Origin: Clostridia bacterium
GTDB lineage: Bacteria; Bacillota; Clostridia; Christensenellales; Borkfalkiaceae
Direction: 5' to 3'
NCBI GenBank assembly: GCA_017621155.1
Contig: JAGATP010000015.1
Coordinates: 62,001-126,000 of the forward strand
Length of the DNA stretch: 64,000 nt
Shown here: piece after piece, positions 16,349 through 24,457 of the stretch
Layout of the letters: every line of letters starts with the position of its first letter
Numbering within the stretch: position 1 is the first letter of the stretch
Made by a program: the position numbers and the translations under genes
Notes under the pieces: generated by a model
Databases searched by the model: none
The model's input: the letters and a program-made list of their open reading frames with translations, nothing else
What the model was told of the DNA's origin: nothing

Positions 16349-17607
16349 AGAGATTCCTCGCAGTATTTGATTTCACCGTCTACAAACGTATATTTGACGA
16401 CGCCCTTTAAGGTATAGCCGTTAAAGGGGGTGTTCTTGCCCTTGGAAACGAATTTGGAAGAATCGACCACGTAGCTCTCGCTAAGGTCTGCAATGCAGAG
16501 GTCGGCAACCTCTCCCACCGCGATCTGACCGCCTTCGAGCTTTAAGAGCTTGGCGGGACGATAGCTCATCTTGTCCGCAATTTCGGGAAGGGTCATCAGA
16601 CCCGTTTCGTAAAGGTAGGTAATGGCGAAGGAAAAGCTCGTCTCGATACCCGAAATGCCGAACGCCGCCATGTTGTATTCGACGTTTTTGTCGTTCTGAT
16701 GATGGGGCGCGTGATCGGTGACGATGCAGTCGATGGTGCCGTCCTGAAGCCCCCGGATGATCTCCTGCCTGTCCCGCTCCTCGCGAATGGGCGGATTGAC
16801 CTTAGTGTTGGAGTCGAAGGAGGAAATGATTTCGTCCGTCGCTGCGAAGTAGTGCGGGCAAGTCTCGGCAGTCACCTTGACGCCGTTTTGCTTGGCGGCG
16901 CGAATGAGCTGCACCCCGCTGTACGTCGAAACGTGGCAGATGTGGACGGGCAGATCGAGACTCTGCGCAAGGCAGATTTCCCTTGCAATCATGATGTCCT
17001 CCGCCGCACGGGGAATGCCCTTGAGCCCCGTGAGCGTGGAATAGTACCCTTCGTGAACAACTCCGCCGTCCACAAGGTCTTTGTCCTCGCAGTGGCAAAG
17101 GCAGATGAGATCGAAGTTGGAGGCGTACTCCATCGCAAAGCGCATGATCTTGGAGGAGACGACGGATTTTCCGTCGTCCGAAAGGGCGACGACGCCCTGC
17201 TCCTTCATCTTGCCGATCTCGGAGAGCTGTTCGCCCATTTCCCCTTTGGTGATCGCCCCGATGGGGTGAATTTTGGCAAGCCCGACGTCTTGTCCCCTGT
17301 GCTTGATAAAATAGGCGACGGCGGCGTTGTCGCAGACGGGAGAGGTGTTGGGCATACAGCAAACCTGCGTGACGCCCCCCTTGACGGCGGCTCTCGAGCC
17401 GCTCTCGATGTCCTCTTTGTATTCGAAGCCCGGCTCTCTTAAGTGGACGTGCATATCGATGATGCCCGGGAAAACGGTAAGTCCCGTCAAGTCAAGCCCT
17501 TCGCCTTCGATCTGCTCGGCAATCTCGACGATCTTTTTGCCCTCGATGCGAAGGTCAGCCCTTCTCACTCCGTCCCGAAAGACGACGTTTGCGTTCTTTA
17601 AGATCAT
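16345..17607 (-). CDS. pyrC: Dihydroorotase, class I
   Basis: 420 residues of an amidohydrolase fold. DMHVHLREPG supplies the HxH metal ligands and the substrate Arg. VTQVCCMPNTSPVCD is the class signature, and DLICLCHCEDKDL, PVHICHVST and CIVTDHAPHH supply further His ligands and the catalytic Asp. It closes carbamoyl-aspartate to dihydroorotate. It starts one base after the pyrB stop codon. Confidence 0.95.
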   Translation of the reverse strand: MILKNANVVFRDGVRRADLRIEGKKIVEIAEQIEGEGLDLTGLTVFPGIIDMHVHLREPGFEYKEDIESGSRAAVKGGVTQVCCMPNTSPVCDNAAVAYFIKHRGQDVGLAKIHPIGAITKGEMGEQLSEIGKMKEQGVVALSDDGKSVVSSKIMRFAMEYASNFDLICLCHCEDKDLVDGGVVHEGYYSTLTGLKGIPRAAEDIMIAREICLAQSLDLPVHICHVSTYSGVQLIRAAKQNGVKVTAETCPHYFAATDEIISSFDSNTKVNPPIREERDRQEIIRGLQDGTIDCIVTDHAPHHQNDKNVEYNMAAFGISGIETSFSFAITYLYETGLMTLPEIADKMSYRPAKLLKLEGGQIAVGEVADLCIADLSESYVVDSSKFVSKGKNTPFNGYTLKGVVKYTFVDGEIKYCEESL

Positions 17608-17608
17608 G

Positions 17609-18532
17609 TTAAGCCTCCCTGTTTTGCGTTAAGAGGAACAGAACCGCCATGCGGACGGCAATGCCGTTTAAGACCTGTTCCTCGATTTTGCTGTTTGGTG
17701 CGTCGATGAGCGTGCTCGTCAGCTCGACCCCGCGATTGACGGGGCCGGGGTGCATGACGATGGCATGCGGCGAAGCGTAGCGCATGAGCTCCCGATTCAC
17801 CCCGAAAAATTCGCTGTATTCGGAAAGGGAAGGGAACTGCCCGCCCTGCTGACGCTCCAGCTGAATGCGAAGTCCCATGACGACGTCTGCGCCGTCGATG
17901 GCTTCTTCGCGCGACTTTGCAATCTTTGCGCCCATCTTGTCCATATCCTTGGGAATCAGGGTTTGCGGGGCGTACATTCTCACTTCCGCGCCGAGCTTGG
18001 TGAGTCCGAAGAGGTTGGACTTTGCCACGCGGGAGTGCTTGATATCGCCCAGGATGGCGACCTTAAGGCCCTTGAACGAGCCGAATTTTTCCTGCATGGT
18101 GTAAAAATCCAGAAGCGCCTGCGTCGGGTGTTCGTTCATGCCGTCCCCGCCGTTGACGACGGAAGCCCGCACGTTCCTGGCAAGAAGCCTCGGCGCGCCG
18201 CCCATGGGGTGGCGGATGACGATGACGTCGTTTTTCATCGCGTCGAGCGTCTTTCCCGTGTCGATGAGGGTCTCCCCCTTTTGCACGGAGGAGGAAGACG
18301 CCGCAATGTTGACCGTGCCCGCTCCCAAATACTTGGCGGCAAGCTCGAAGCTCACCCGCGTTCTCGTGCTGTTTTCGTAAAAAAGAGTCGTCACCGTCTT
18401 GCCCTGCATGTGGGGCAATTTCTTGATGTTCTGAAGAAGGAGCTTTTTCATGTTGACCGCAGTCGATAAAATTTCCGAAATCTCCTCCGCAGACGTGTCG
18501 TAAAGTCCGAGCAAATCCTTCCTTTTCAACAT
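17609..18532 (-). CDS. pyrB: Aspartate carbamoyltransferase catalytic chain
   Basis: 307 residues. ENSTRTRVSFELAAKYLG is the carbamoyl-phosphate-binding signature, VIVIRHPMGG the 80s-type loop region, and MHPGPVNRG the aspartate-binding loop. It performs the committed step of pyrimidine synthesis. No regulatory PyrI partner is present, as usual in Gram-positives. It is 4 bp after pyrR. Confidence 0.96.
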   Translation of the reverse strand: MLKRKDLLGLYDTSAEEISEILSTAVNMKKLLLQNIKKLPHMQGKTVTTLFYENSTRTRVSFELAAKYLGAGTVNIAASSSSVQKGETLIDTGKTLDAMKNDVIVIRHPMGGAPRLLARNVRASVVNGGDGMNEHPTQALLDFYTMQEKFGSFKGLKVAILGDIKHSRVAKSNLFGLTKLGAEVRMYAPQTLIPKDMDKMGAKIAKSREEAIDGADVVMGLRIQLERQQGGQFPSLSEYSEFFGVNRELMRYASPHAIVMHPGPVNRGVELTSTLIDAPNSKIEEQVLNGIAVRMAVLFLLTQNREA

Positions 18533-18536
18533 ATTG

Positions 18537-19061
18537 TCACCTTTTTTCTATGGTAATGGAGTCCTCCCGATCGAGCTCTTCAAAGCGCACGACCAGATAT
18601 TCGCTGTGAGAGGTCGGCACATTTTTTCCGACGAAGTCCGCGCGTACGGGGACTTCCCTGCCTCCCCTGTCAATGAGTTCCAAAAGGCGAATGCACGAAG
18701 GTCTGCCGAGCGCGAAGATCGCCTCGATGGCAGCTCGCACGCTTCTGCCCGTGTGAAGAATGTCGTCGCAAAGGACGACGGTCTTGCCCTCGACGGAAAA
18801 GCCGAGTTCGTTCTTTTCGGCAGAGGGGACGAAGTATTCGCTGACGAGATCGTCCCGATAAAGCGCGTTGGAAATGCCCGCGACGGGAAGCTCGATGCCC
18901 CGCTCTTTGAAAATCGCCGCAAGACGCCTTGCCACGACTTCGCCGCCGCGCTTGATTCCGACAAGGCACAAATTTTCGCACCCCTCGTTTTTCTCTTCGA
19001 TTTCGTGGGAAAGGCGCACGAGCGTCCTTCCGATCGCCGCTTTATCCAAGATCACCGCCAT
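18537..19061 (-). CDS. pyrR: PyrR bifunctional regulator / uracil phosphoribosyltransferase
   Basis: 174 residues from ATG 19061, chosen because GGGAG lies 10 bp before it and the N terminus AVILDKAAIGRTLVRLSHEI matches the family. An upstream in-frame start would lie inside the leader hairpin. The PRPP loop VVLCDDILHTGRSVRAAIEA and VGIKRGGEVVA are clear. PyrR binds pyr mRNA when UMP is abundant and promotes attenuation; many members also have UPRTase activity. It leads the operon pyrR-B-C-F-K-D-E. Confidence 0.95.
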   Translation of the reverse strand: MAVILDKAAIGRTLVRLSHEIEEKNEGCENLCLVGIKRGGEVVARRLAAIFKERGIELPVAGISNALYRDDLVSEYFVPSAEKNELGFSVEGKTVVLCDDILHTGRSVRAAIEAIFALGRPSCIRLLELIDRGGREVPVRADFVGKNVPTSHSEYLVVRFEELDREDSITIEKR

Positions 19062-19093
19062 AAAAAAATCTCCCATCAACGCTACGGGAGAGA
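19062..19093 (-). promoter_or_regulatory. Attenuator-like hairpin covering the pyrR ribosome site
   Basis: On the mRNA strand TCTCCC pairs with GGGAGA across an 11-base loop and is followed directly by seven T and the pyrR ATG. The right arm is the Shine-Dalgarno sequence itself. The hairpin could therefore end transcription, or block translation, depending on an upstream alternative structure. I could not identify a classical PyrR-binding loop. Confidence 0.6.
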
Positions 19094-19162
19094 ACAAAAC
19101 GCCTTTATAGAACAGTTTGTCGGCATCCCGTACCGCTTTTCAAGACTGCTGTTTTCTAGAGC

Positions 19163-19219
19163 GTGTTCACACGATCCGAAATCTGCCGAAAGATGCGCGT
19201 TGAGCGTTCGTGTGGACAC
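19163..19219 (-). promoter_or_regulatory. Long stem in pyr leader RNA
   Basis: GTGTCCACACGA and TCGTGTGAACAC pair over 12 positions with one mismatch, just after the promoter. It lies about 70 bases ahead of the attenuator-like hairpin and is probably part of the regulatory leader. Confidence 0.5.
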
Positions 19220-19225
19220 ATTTTA

Positions 19226-19254
19226 ATTATACCATCTTTTTTTTCGCTTGTAAA
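19226..19254 (-). promoter_or_regulatory. pyr operon promoter
   Basis: Minus strand TTTACA (19249-19254), 17-bp spacer, TATAAT (19226-19231). The pyrR start is about 165 bp downstream, leaving a long structured leader. Confidence 0.85.
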
Positions 19255-19304
19255 GCGTTTGAAAAAAACAAAGACGCCGTTTTTCAAAAAATCGGGCAAA
19301 TATG

Positions 19305-19330
19305 CAAAAAAGGCGCTGAAAAGCGCCTTT
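19305..19330 (-). terminator. Terminator of metallophosphoesterase gene
   Basis: AAAGGCGCT / AGCGCCTTT stem with a four-base loop, followed by a T6 run on the minus strand, 7 bp after the stop. Confidence 0.88.
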
Positions 19331-19336
19331 CGTCGT

Positions 19337-20050
19337 TTATTTGTTTTTGTCCGAAAAATTCAGCTCAGTGAGGGTAAACGCCCGCTTGTCGCAGGAGACG
19401 AGATGGTAAAAAATGCCGTTCTTTTCGGAGAAGAGGGGAAACGCCTGCGCGCCATGAATGTGCCCGAATACGACGGAATGCACGCCGTGCGCCTCGAACA
19501 GCCTCGTAAAAAGGGTGTCCTCCCGCTTGATGGTGAAGGGCGGATAGTGCATGAGGACGACGAGCTGATCGTCCGCCCCTCTCTCCCCTTCGGCAAGCTC
19601 GATGGCGAGGCGAAATCGCTCCGCTTCCCGTTTGTAAATCTTTTCGTCCGCCTCGGTGTAGTCGCCGCTTCCGGGACAGCTCCACCCGCGCGAGCCGACA
19701 AAAAGCACGTTTCCAAAGCGAACACAGTCGTTTTGCAGGAAGAAAAAGTTCTCGTCGGTGCGAAGAGAGCGAAGCTTGGTAATGCCGCTCCACCAATAGT
19801 CGTGATTGCCGCGAATGAGCACCTTCTTCCCGGGGAGCGGGGCGAGGCGGGAGACGTCGTAAAGCCCGTCCTCAAGGGACATCGCCCAACTGTGGTCGCC
19901 CGCAAGGAGCACCACATCGTCCTTTTCCACCTTCTCCCGCCAATCCCTTTGAATGCGTTCGAAGTGTCCCGTCCAATTGTTTCCGAAGATGTTCATCGGC
20001 TTGGGATTTCTGCCCGATAAATGCAAATCCCCAATGGCGAAAAATTTCAT
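19337..20050 (-). CDS. Calcineurin-like metallophosphoesterase
   Basis: 237 residues from ATG 20050. The dimetal motifs run in order: FAIGDLHLSG (GDxH), VVLLAGDHSW (GD), LIRGNHDYWW (GNHD), VLMHYPPF (H) and VFGHIHGA (GHxH). The family hydrolyses phosphate esters in the cytosol, and the substrate is unknown. It is monocistronic. The -10 box ends 7 bases before the ATG and no ribosome site exists, so a leaderless transcript is expected. Confidence 0.9.
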   Translation of the reverse strand: MKFFAIGDLHLSGRNPKPMNIFGNNWTGHFERIQRDWREKVEKDDVVLLAGDHSWAMSLEDGLYDVSRLAPLPGKKVLIRGNHDYWWSGITKLRSLRTDENFFFLQNDCVRFGNVLFVGSRGWSCPGSGDYTEADEKIYKREAERFRLAIELAEGERGADDQLVVLMHYPPFTIKREDTLFTRLFEAHGVHSVVFGHIHGAQAFPLFSEKNGIFYHLVSCDKRAFTLTELNFSDKNK

Positions 20051-20057
20051 ATGTCTA

Positions 20058-20086
20058 AGTATACCACTTTTTTTTCCGGCTGTCAA
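20058..20086 (-). promoter_or_regulatory. Metallophosphoesterase promoter, leaderless arrangement
   Basis: Minus strand consensus TTGACA (20081-20086), 17-bp spacer, TATACT (20058-20063), seven bases, then ATG at 20050. Confidence 0.75.
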
Positions 20087-20144
20087 CTTTCTTTTTGAAG
20101 CGCGGCGGGCAAACCTTCAAGCCCTTCAAAATCAAAGTCCCTTT

Positions 20145-21758
20145 TCATTGGAAATGAAGGGTTGCGCCCGTCAGGAAAGCATTTCCTTCTCCGATTTGAA
20201 CCTTCTCCCATTGGCTTTGATTTCCCCGATAAAAGACGTCCGTCAGCCGTTCGCATCCGTCAAACGCGAAATCCCCGACGCTGACGATGCCGGCGGGAAT
20301 GACGATATTCGTCAAATTGCCGCATTCGTAAAACGCATACCTTCCGATTTTGGTTGCTCCGTCTCCGATGACGACGTCGGTAAGGGAAGTACAGCCCCAA
20401 AAGGACGATTCTCCGACGCCGATGACGCCGTCCGGAATGACGATGCTCGTCAAGCTGCGACATTCGGAGAACGCTCCGCCGCCGAGTTCCGTCACGCTAT
20501 CCGGGAGGAGCACGTCTCTGAGCTTCCCGCACCCGGAAAACGCCGATCTTCCCAACCGCGTCAAGCTGTTTCCGAGCGTCACCCGCTCGAGCCCTTTGCA
20601 TTGTGCGAATGCGAAATCGTCGAGAATTTTCACTTTGTCCGGAAGCGCTACGCTCGTCAATCCTTCACAGCCGTAAAATGCGGAATAGCCAATCTCCGTC
20701 ACGCCTTTGGGAAGATCGATTGCCTCTAAGCTGCGACATTTGTAAAAGGCGTTCGCCTCGATGCCTGTCAATCCGCTCGGCAGTTTGAGCGCTTTCAGCG
20801 CGCCGCAATTCCAAAACGCACACGCGCCCATTCTCGTGACGCCATCCGGAATCCTCACGCTTGTCAAATTACGGCAATCCCGAAAGGCGGATTGTCCGAT
20901 TTCCGTCACGCTTTCGGGCAAAACGATTTCGGTTAGCTTGTCGCACTCGTAAAAGGCAAAGTCGGCGATCGTCTTCGTCCCCTCCTTTACGACGCACGTT
21001 CCGCTAAGCTCCCGCTTTGCGTCCAACAGATAGCTCGTCTTTTGATCCGAAGCCGTCAGATAGAGCACATTGTTTTCCCAATTGTCTTGCCGATTGGAAT
21101 ATCCCGTGAGGGCAAATGCGTTCTCGCCGATGACGGTCAAAGCATTTCCGACCGACACGCTCGTCAAGTTCTCACAATTTGAAAAAGCGCCCGCTCCGAT
21201 TTTCGTCACACCGTCGGAAACGATCAGACTCGTCAAATTCTTACAATCGGAAAAGACGCCGTCCTCTAATTCGGAGATTCCCCTTAATAGCACAATTTCT
21301 TGCAAGCGCTCGCAGCCTTGAAAGGCATGTTTCCCGACGCGCGTGACCGGCTTGCCCCGATGAGACGAGGGCAAAACGACCTTTTCGGGAAGTACGCTTC
21401 GATAGGCGGAAAGGCAATACGTTCCGTCTTCCGACAGCGTGAAGTCGTAGAACTCGTCCCCTAAAGCATAGCCCTCCTTTTGAAGCCAATCCGCATACGA
21501 CGTACCGCAAACGGAGCAGGATTCTTCTTGCCACAAGTGTTCGCCCGTGGCAGGCACGATCTTCTCCCTTTCACCCCCTTTGCGCTCTCCGCACACTGAA
21601 CACACATAGTCCGTATAGCCCTCCAATGCGCAAGTGGGCGCATGAACGGATGCTTCCCACACATGCTTACACTTCCGATCGCACCCGACAAACGCCGCCA
21701 TTGCCGTAAGTACGGCAAATCCAAAACACGCGATGAAAATTCTTTTTGACCCCTTCAC
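20145..21758 (-). CDS. BspA-like leucine-rich repeat lipoprotein with Cys-rich N terminus
   Basis: 537 residues from GTG 21758, set by AAGGAGG upstream. A hydrophobic segment ending in FVGC looks like a lipoprotein signal. Then come two or more Cys-rich units (PTCALEGYTDYVCSVCG, CSVCGTSY) that resemble the sorting or adhesion repeats of gut Clostridia. From about residue 120, tandem LRR_5 (BspA/TpLRR) repeats of about 23 residues follow, with motifs such as IGESAFxxCxxLTSVxIP. Such surface proteins bind host or microbial partners, but the ligand is unknown. A paralogue lies at 48451-51546. Own promoter at 21784-21812. Confidence 0.85.
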   Translation of the reverse strand: MKGSKRIFIACFGFAVLTAMAAFVGCDRKCKHVWEASVHAPTCALEGYTDYVCSVCGERKGGEREKIVPATGEHLWQEESCSVCGTSYADWLQKEGYALGDEFYDFTLSEDGTYCLSAYRSVLPEKVVLPSSHRGKPVTRVGKHAFQGCERLQEIVLLRGISELEDGVFSDCKNLTSLIVSDGVTKIGAGAFSNCENLTSVSVGNALTVIGENAFALTGYSNRQDNWENNVLYLTASDQKTSYLLDAKRELSGTCVVKEGTKTIADFAFYECDKLTEIVLPESVTEIGQSAFRDCRNLTSVRIPDGVTRMGACAFWNCGALKALKLPSGLTGIEANAFYKCRSLEAIDLPKGVTEIGYSAFYGCEGLTSVALPDKVKILDDFAFAQCKGLERVTLGNSLTRLGRSAFSGCGKLRDVLLPDSVTELGGGAFSECRSLTSIVIPDGVIGVGESSFWGCTSLTDVVIGDGATKIGRYAFYECGNLTNIVIPAGIVSVGDFAFDGCERLTDVFYRGNQSQWEKVQIGEGNAFLTGATLHFQ

Positions 21759-21783
21759 TGTTACCCTCACCTCCTTTTTCTTC

Positions 21784-21812
21784 AGTATACCATAGTTTTC
21801 CCGCCCCGTCAA
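21784..21812 (-). promoter_or_regulatory. Promoter of LRR lipoprotein gene
   Basis: Minus strand TTGACG (21807-21812), 17-bp spacer, TATACT (21784-21789). AAGGAGG lies shortly after. Confidence 0.8.
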
Positions 21813-21841
21813 TCCCCTATTTTGCGCTCTAAGCGCAATAA

Positions 21842-21863
21842 GCGCCCCGAAAGATCGGGGCGC
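21842..21863 (-). terminator. Probable terminator of the Cys-rich unknown
   Basis: GCGCCCCGA / TCGGGGCGC stem with a four-base loop, 19 bp after the gene's stop. Only a weak T stretch follows, so termination may be partial. Confidence 0.5.
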
Positions 21864-21881
21864 ACGCAATTTTCGATGAAG

Positions 21882-22538
21882 TTACTGTTTGGAGCAGACC
21901 TTTCCCTGCGGGTAAAGGGGCAGCTCGAAGAAGCCCGCACAGACCTCCCGCGAGTATTCCTGAGCGGGGGGAATGGCGCAATAGCCGTAAGAGGGGACTA
22001 AAAGCTCCACCATCATGGTGATCTTCAAAATCACCGTCATGCAAGCGCGCACGGTAAACGTGCCGTTTGCGGGATTGTAGCTCCCCTCGGGGGAAACGCA
22101 GCTGACCACCGCCTTGACCTCGTAGGGCATGATGGAGGGCGAGGGCACGAAGAGTAGGACGTCTTGACTTACGACGATAGAAGAAGTTCCCCTTCCCTCC
22201 ACGCCGTTCGAATCCACGTACACCACTTCGAGGGGAATGGTCACGTTTGCCTGTACTCTCGACGCGCCGCACTTATCGGGAACGCGATCGACGACGAGAG
22301 AGGAGACGATTCCCTCGGCGGAGGTCGACCTTGCGCTGACAAAGGTCAGGGGAAGGGCAGGAGAGGGAGGCGTCGGATTCTCCAGAGAAATCACGTAATT
22401 TTCAAGTTGAATCTGGCGGATGCAGGCGTCGAAGACCTTATCCACCTGAATGCAAACCTTCTCGCACAGTCCGTTTAACGGATTGCCCGAGATGGTTCCG
22501 GGACATTTATCCGATTGGAAGTTGGAAAAAAAAGACAT
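21882..22538 (-). CDS. Cys-rich protein of unknown function
   Basis: 218 residues, ATG 22538 behind CGGAGG. It has no signal peptide. CPGTISGNPLNGLCEKVCIQ and VFDACIRQIQ give a cysteine-dense N terminus. The rest is beta-rich with scattered Cys (DKCGASR, VVSCVSP, VRACMTV, YGYCAIPP, REVCAGF, GKVCSKQ), about twelve in all. A partly repeated architecture of two beta domains seems likely. I recall similar unnamed proteins in Clostridia but no function. It is 66 bp downstream of the LysM gene. The sequence CATAGACTA at 22578-22586 (minus) fits a mother-cell sporulation -10 (CATANNNTA). A spore-layer protein is a reasonable guess, no more. Confidence 0.6.
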   Translation of the reverse strand: MSFFSNFQSDKCPGTISGNPLNGLCEKVCIQVDKVFDACIRQIQLENYVISLENPTPPSPALPLTFVSARSTSAEGIVSSLVVDRVPDKCGASRVQANVTIPLEVVYVDSNGVEGRGTSSIVVSQDVLLFVPSPSIMPYEVKAVVSCVSPEGSYNPANGTFTVRACMTVILKITMMVELLVPSYGYCAIPPAQEYSREVCAGFFELPLYPQGKVCSKQ

Positions 22539-22577
22539 ATGTAGTATCCTCCGTAATTTGAGAAAAACTCTCTACCC

Positions 22578-22586
22578 TAGTCTATG
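22578..22586 (-). promoter_or_regulatory. Possible sporulation sigma -10 box
   Basis: CATAGACTA fits CATANNNTA, known for SigE/SigK promoters. It lies about 40 bp before the Cys-rich gene, and I see no clear -35. Confidence 0.3.
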
Positions 22587-22604
22587 TTTCCCCTTTGCAA
22601 ATTG

Positions 22605-22835
22605 CTACCCCTCAACGTACAGGGTCGGATAAATCTTTTCGCCTCGTTCTCCCGCCTCGGCGCGGTGGAATTTGCCCGTAGGAAGGGTGAGAATGCACCC
22701 CTCGGACAGGCGCTCGATGCGATTTTCCCGAATGATCGCGTAGGGCGATACGCCAAACGCTTCGGCGATTTCCCAAAGCGTCTGTCCACGCTTGACCGTA
22801 TACACCTTCTTTTGCGAAAAAGTCAGTTCGTGCAT
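22605..22835 (-). CDS. Small LysM-domain protein
   Basis: 76 residues. Nearly the whole protein is one LysM domain (residues about 10-55): VYTVKRGQTLWEIAEAFG, then SPYAIIRENRI and a closing ILTLPTG. LysM binds N-acetylglucosamine polymers such as peptidoglycan. There is no signal peptide, as for several spore-coat or mother-cell LysM proteins. It starts 38 bp from, and divergent to, the SpoVB-like gene, in a symmetric promoter region. There is no clear ribosome site. Confidence 0.85.
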   Translation of the reverse strand: MHELTFSQKKVYTVKRGQTLWEIAEAFGVSPYAIIRENRIERLSEGCILTLPTGKFHRAEAGERGEKIYPTLYVEG

Positions 22836-22870
22836 GGTCTAACTTATGTTCTCTTCTCATAATTTAGACC
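22836..22870. promoter_or_regulatory. Symmetric divergent promoter/operator of LysM and SpoVB-like genes
   Basis: GGTCTAACTTATG (22836-22848) and its inverted copy (22858-22870) match at 12 of 13 positions around a 9-bp centre. Each arm holds a CATANNNTA sequence pointing outward: CATAATTTA on plus and CATAAGTTA on minus. Start codons lie 4 bp (minus) and 7 bp (plus) from those boxes. It fills the whole gap between the two genes. Confidence 0.6.
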
Positions 22871-22873
22871 GAT

Positions 22874-24382
22874 ATGAACTTCTATTCCACCGCCTTTTTT
22901 GCCACCCTCCTATCCGTCTTACAGCGCTGTCTCGGCTTTTTATACCGCATCGTCCTCTCCCGCACCATCGGCTCTGAAGGCATGGGGCTGTACCAGATCG
23001 CCGTCAGCGTCTTTATGGTCATTCTGACCGCCTGCTCTTCGGGCATTCCCATCACCGTCTCCCGCCTCATCACAAAATACCGCACGGAGAACGCGCCACA
23101 AAAGGAACGCTCGGTCGTCAGCGCGGGGCTCACCATCGCCCTCTCCTTAACGCTACCCACCGTCCTCGTTCTCTTCCTTCTCCGCACCCCTTTTTCCGCC
23201 ATCTTTGCAGACCCGCGGTGCGAAACCGTCTTTCTGCTCCTCCTTCCTTCCCTCTCCTTTTCGGCGGCGCACACCGTGCTGCGCGGCTTCTTTTGGGGAA
23301 ACAAGGAGTTTTTTCCCTATTCCATCACCGAGCTCGTAGAGGAAATCGTGATGATCGTGTCGGGAACCCTTCTCATCTTTCACCTGACCGACCCCTTGGA
23401 AGGCGCAAAGAGAGCGGCCGTCGCCGTCACCCTCTCCAACCTCGCCTCGTTCACCGTCGCCTTTCTCTGGTTTTTCAAAAAGGGCGGGAGCTTCTCCTCC
23501 CCCAAGGGACAACTAAAGCCCCTCCTCGTCACCTCCGTCCCCATCACCGCCATGCGTTCGGGCGCCTCTTTGGCGGACAGCCTTGTCGCCATTCTCTTTC
23601 CCGTCGCCCTCGCGAACGCGGGACTTTCCTCCGCCGACGCCCTTTCCGCCTACGGCACGGTGACGGGCATGGCTTATCCCGTGCTCGCCGCACCCTCCTC
23701 TCTCATCGGCTCGTTCGCGCTCGTGCTCGTGCCCGAGCTTGCCGAAAACTTCTACAAAAAGGACAAGAAAAAGCTGAAGGAAAATGTGGAAGAATCCGTC
23801 CTTTTGACCTCTCTCATTTCCTGTCTGTTCATTCCCTCCCTCTTTCTCTTCGGCACGGAAGCGGGGCTCTTCCTCTTTTCCAACCGCCTTGCAGGACAAA
23901 TCATCTCTTTCTCGGCCTTCTTCCTCCTTCCCCTCAGCCTGAACATGATTTCGTCGGGACTTTTAAACTCCATGCAGGGGGAACGGCTCACCTTCCTCTC
24001 CTTTTGCGTCGGCACGGCGTTCTTTTTGGGCTGTACCCTCCTTCTCCCCCCGCTTTGCGGCGTGTATTCCATCTGCATCGGGTTCGGCGCGGAGGCGATT
24101 GCCGCTTCGCTTTTGCAGCTTTTATTCATCAAAAAGAGGGCGGGCTGCAAAATCAAGCTGGCAAAAGCCGTCTTTTTGCCCCTCCTTCTCTGTCTCCCCG
24201 CCCTTTTCCTTGGTATTCTGCTCAAAAAACTGCTCTTCCTGTTCCTGGGAGAAATCCCCGCCACCATCGTCGGCTGCATTCTTTTGACGCTGTTTACCCT
24301 GATTTTGTACGCTCTTTTCCGACTTTTGCCCAAGGGAATCCTTCCCCTTCCCAAAAAGAAAGCTGCCTTGCAAAAAAATTAG
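22874..24382 (+). CDS. spoVB: SpoVB/MurJ-type polysaccharide flippase
   Basis: 502 residues, about 14 hydrophobic helices throughout. The start FYSTAFFATLLSVLQRCLGFLYR and the segment RTIGSEGMGLYQIA are typical of the SpoVB branch of the MOP flippase superfamily. SpoVB is required for spore cortex synthesis and moves lipid-linked precursors across the membrane. The assignment to SpoVB rather than another MOP flippase is probable, not certain. It has no ribosome site. The -10-like CATAATTTA ends 7 bases before the ATG. Confidence 0.8.
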   Translation: MNFYSTAFFATLLSVLQRCLGFLYRIVLSRTIGSEGMGLYQIAVSVFMVILTACSSGIPITVSRLITKYRTENAPQKERSVVSAGLTIALSLTLPTVLVLFLLRTPFSAIFADPRCETVFLLLLPSLSFSAAHTVLRGFFWGNKEFFPYSITELVEEIVMIVSGTLLIFHLTDPLEGAKRAAVAVTLSNLASFTVAFLWFFKKGGSFSSPKGQLKPLLVTSVPITAMRSGASLADSLVAILFPVALANAGLSSADALSAYGTVTGMAYPVLAAPSSLIGSFALVLVPELAENFYKKDKKKLKENVEESVLLTSLISCLFIPSLFLFGTEAGLFLFSNRLAGQIISFSAFFLLPLSLNMISSGLLNSMQGERLTFLSFCVGTAFFLGCTLLLPPLCGVYSICIGFGAEAIAASLLQLLFIKKRAGCKIKLAKAVFLPLLLCLPALFLGILLKKLLFLFLGEIPATIVGCILLTLFTLILYALFRLLPKGILPLPKKKAALQKN

Positions 24383-24392
24383 CCCGAATCTG

Positions 24393-24422
24393 TTGACAAA
24401 ACAGCTCTCCAAGGGGTACAAT
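24393..24422 (+). promoter_or_regulatory. pgi promoter
   Basis: TTGACA (24393-24398), 18-bp spacer, TACAAT (24417-24422). AAGGAGG follows before ATG 24458. Confidence 0.8.
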
Positions 24423-24457
24423 AAAGATGAACTTTATGAAAGAACAAGGAGGCATTT

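Noticed and set aside
19062-19254. Classical PyrR-binding loops in the pyr leader
   Set aside because: I could not find the conserved loop pattern; only generic stems and one attenuator-like hairpin are supported.
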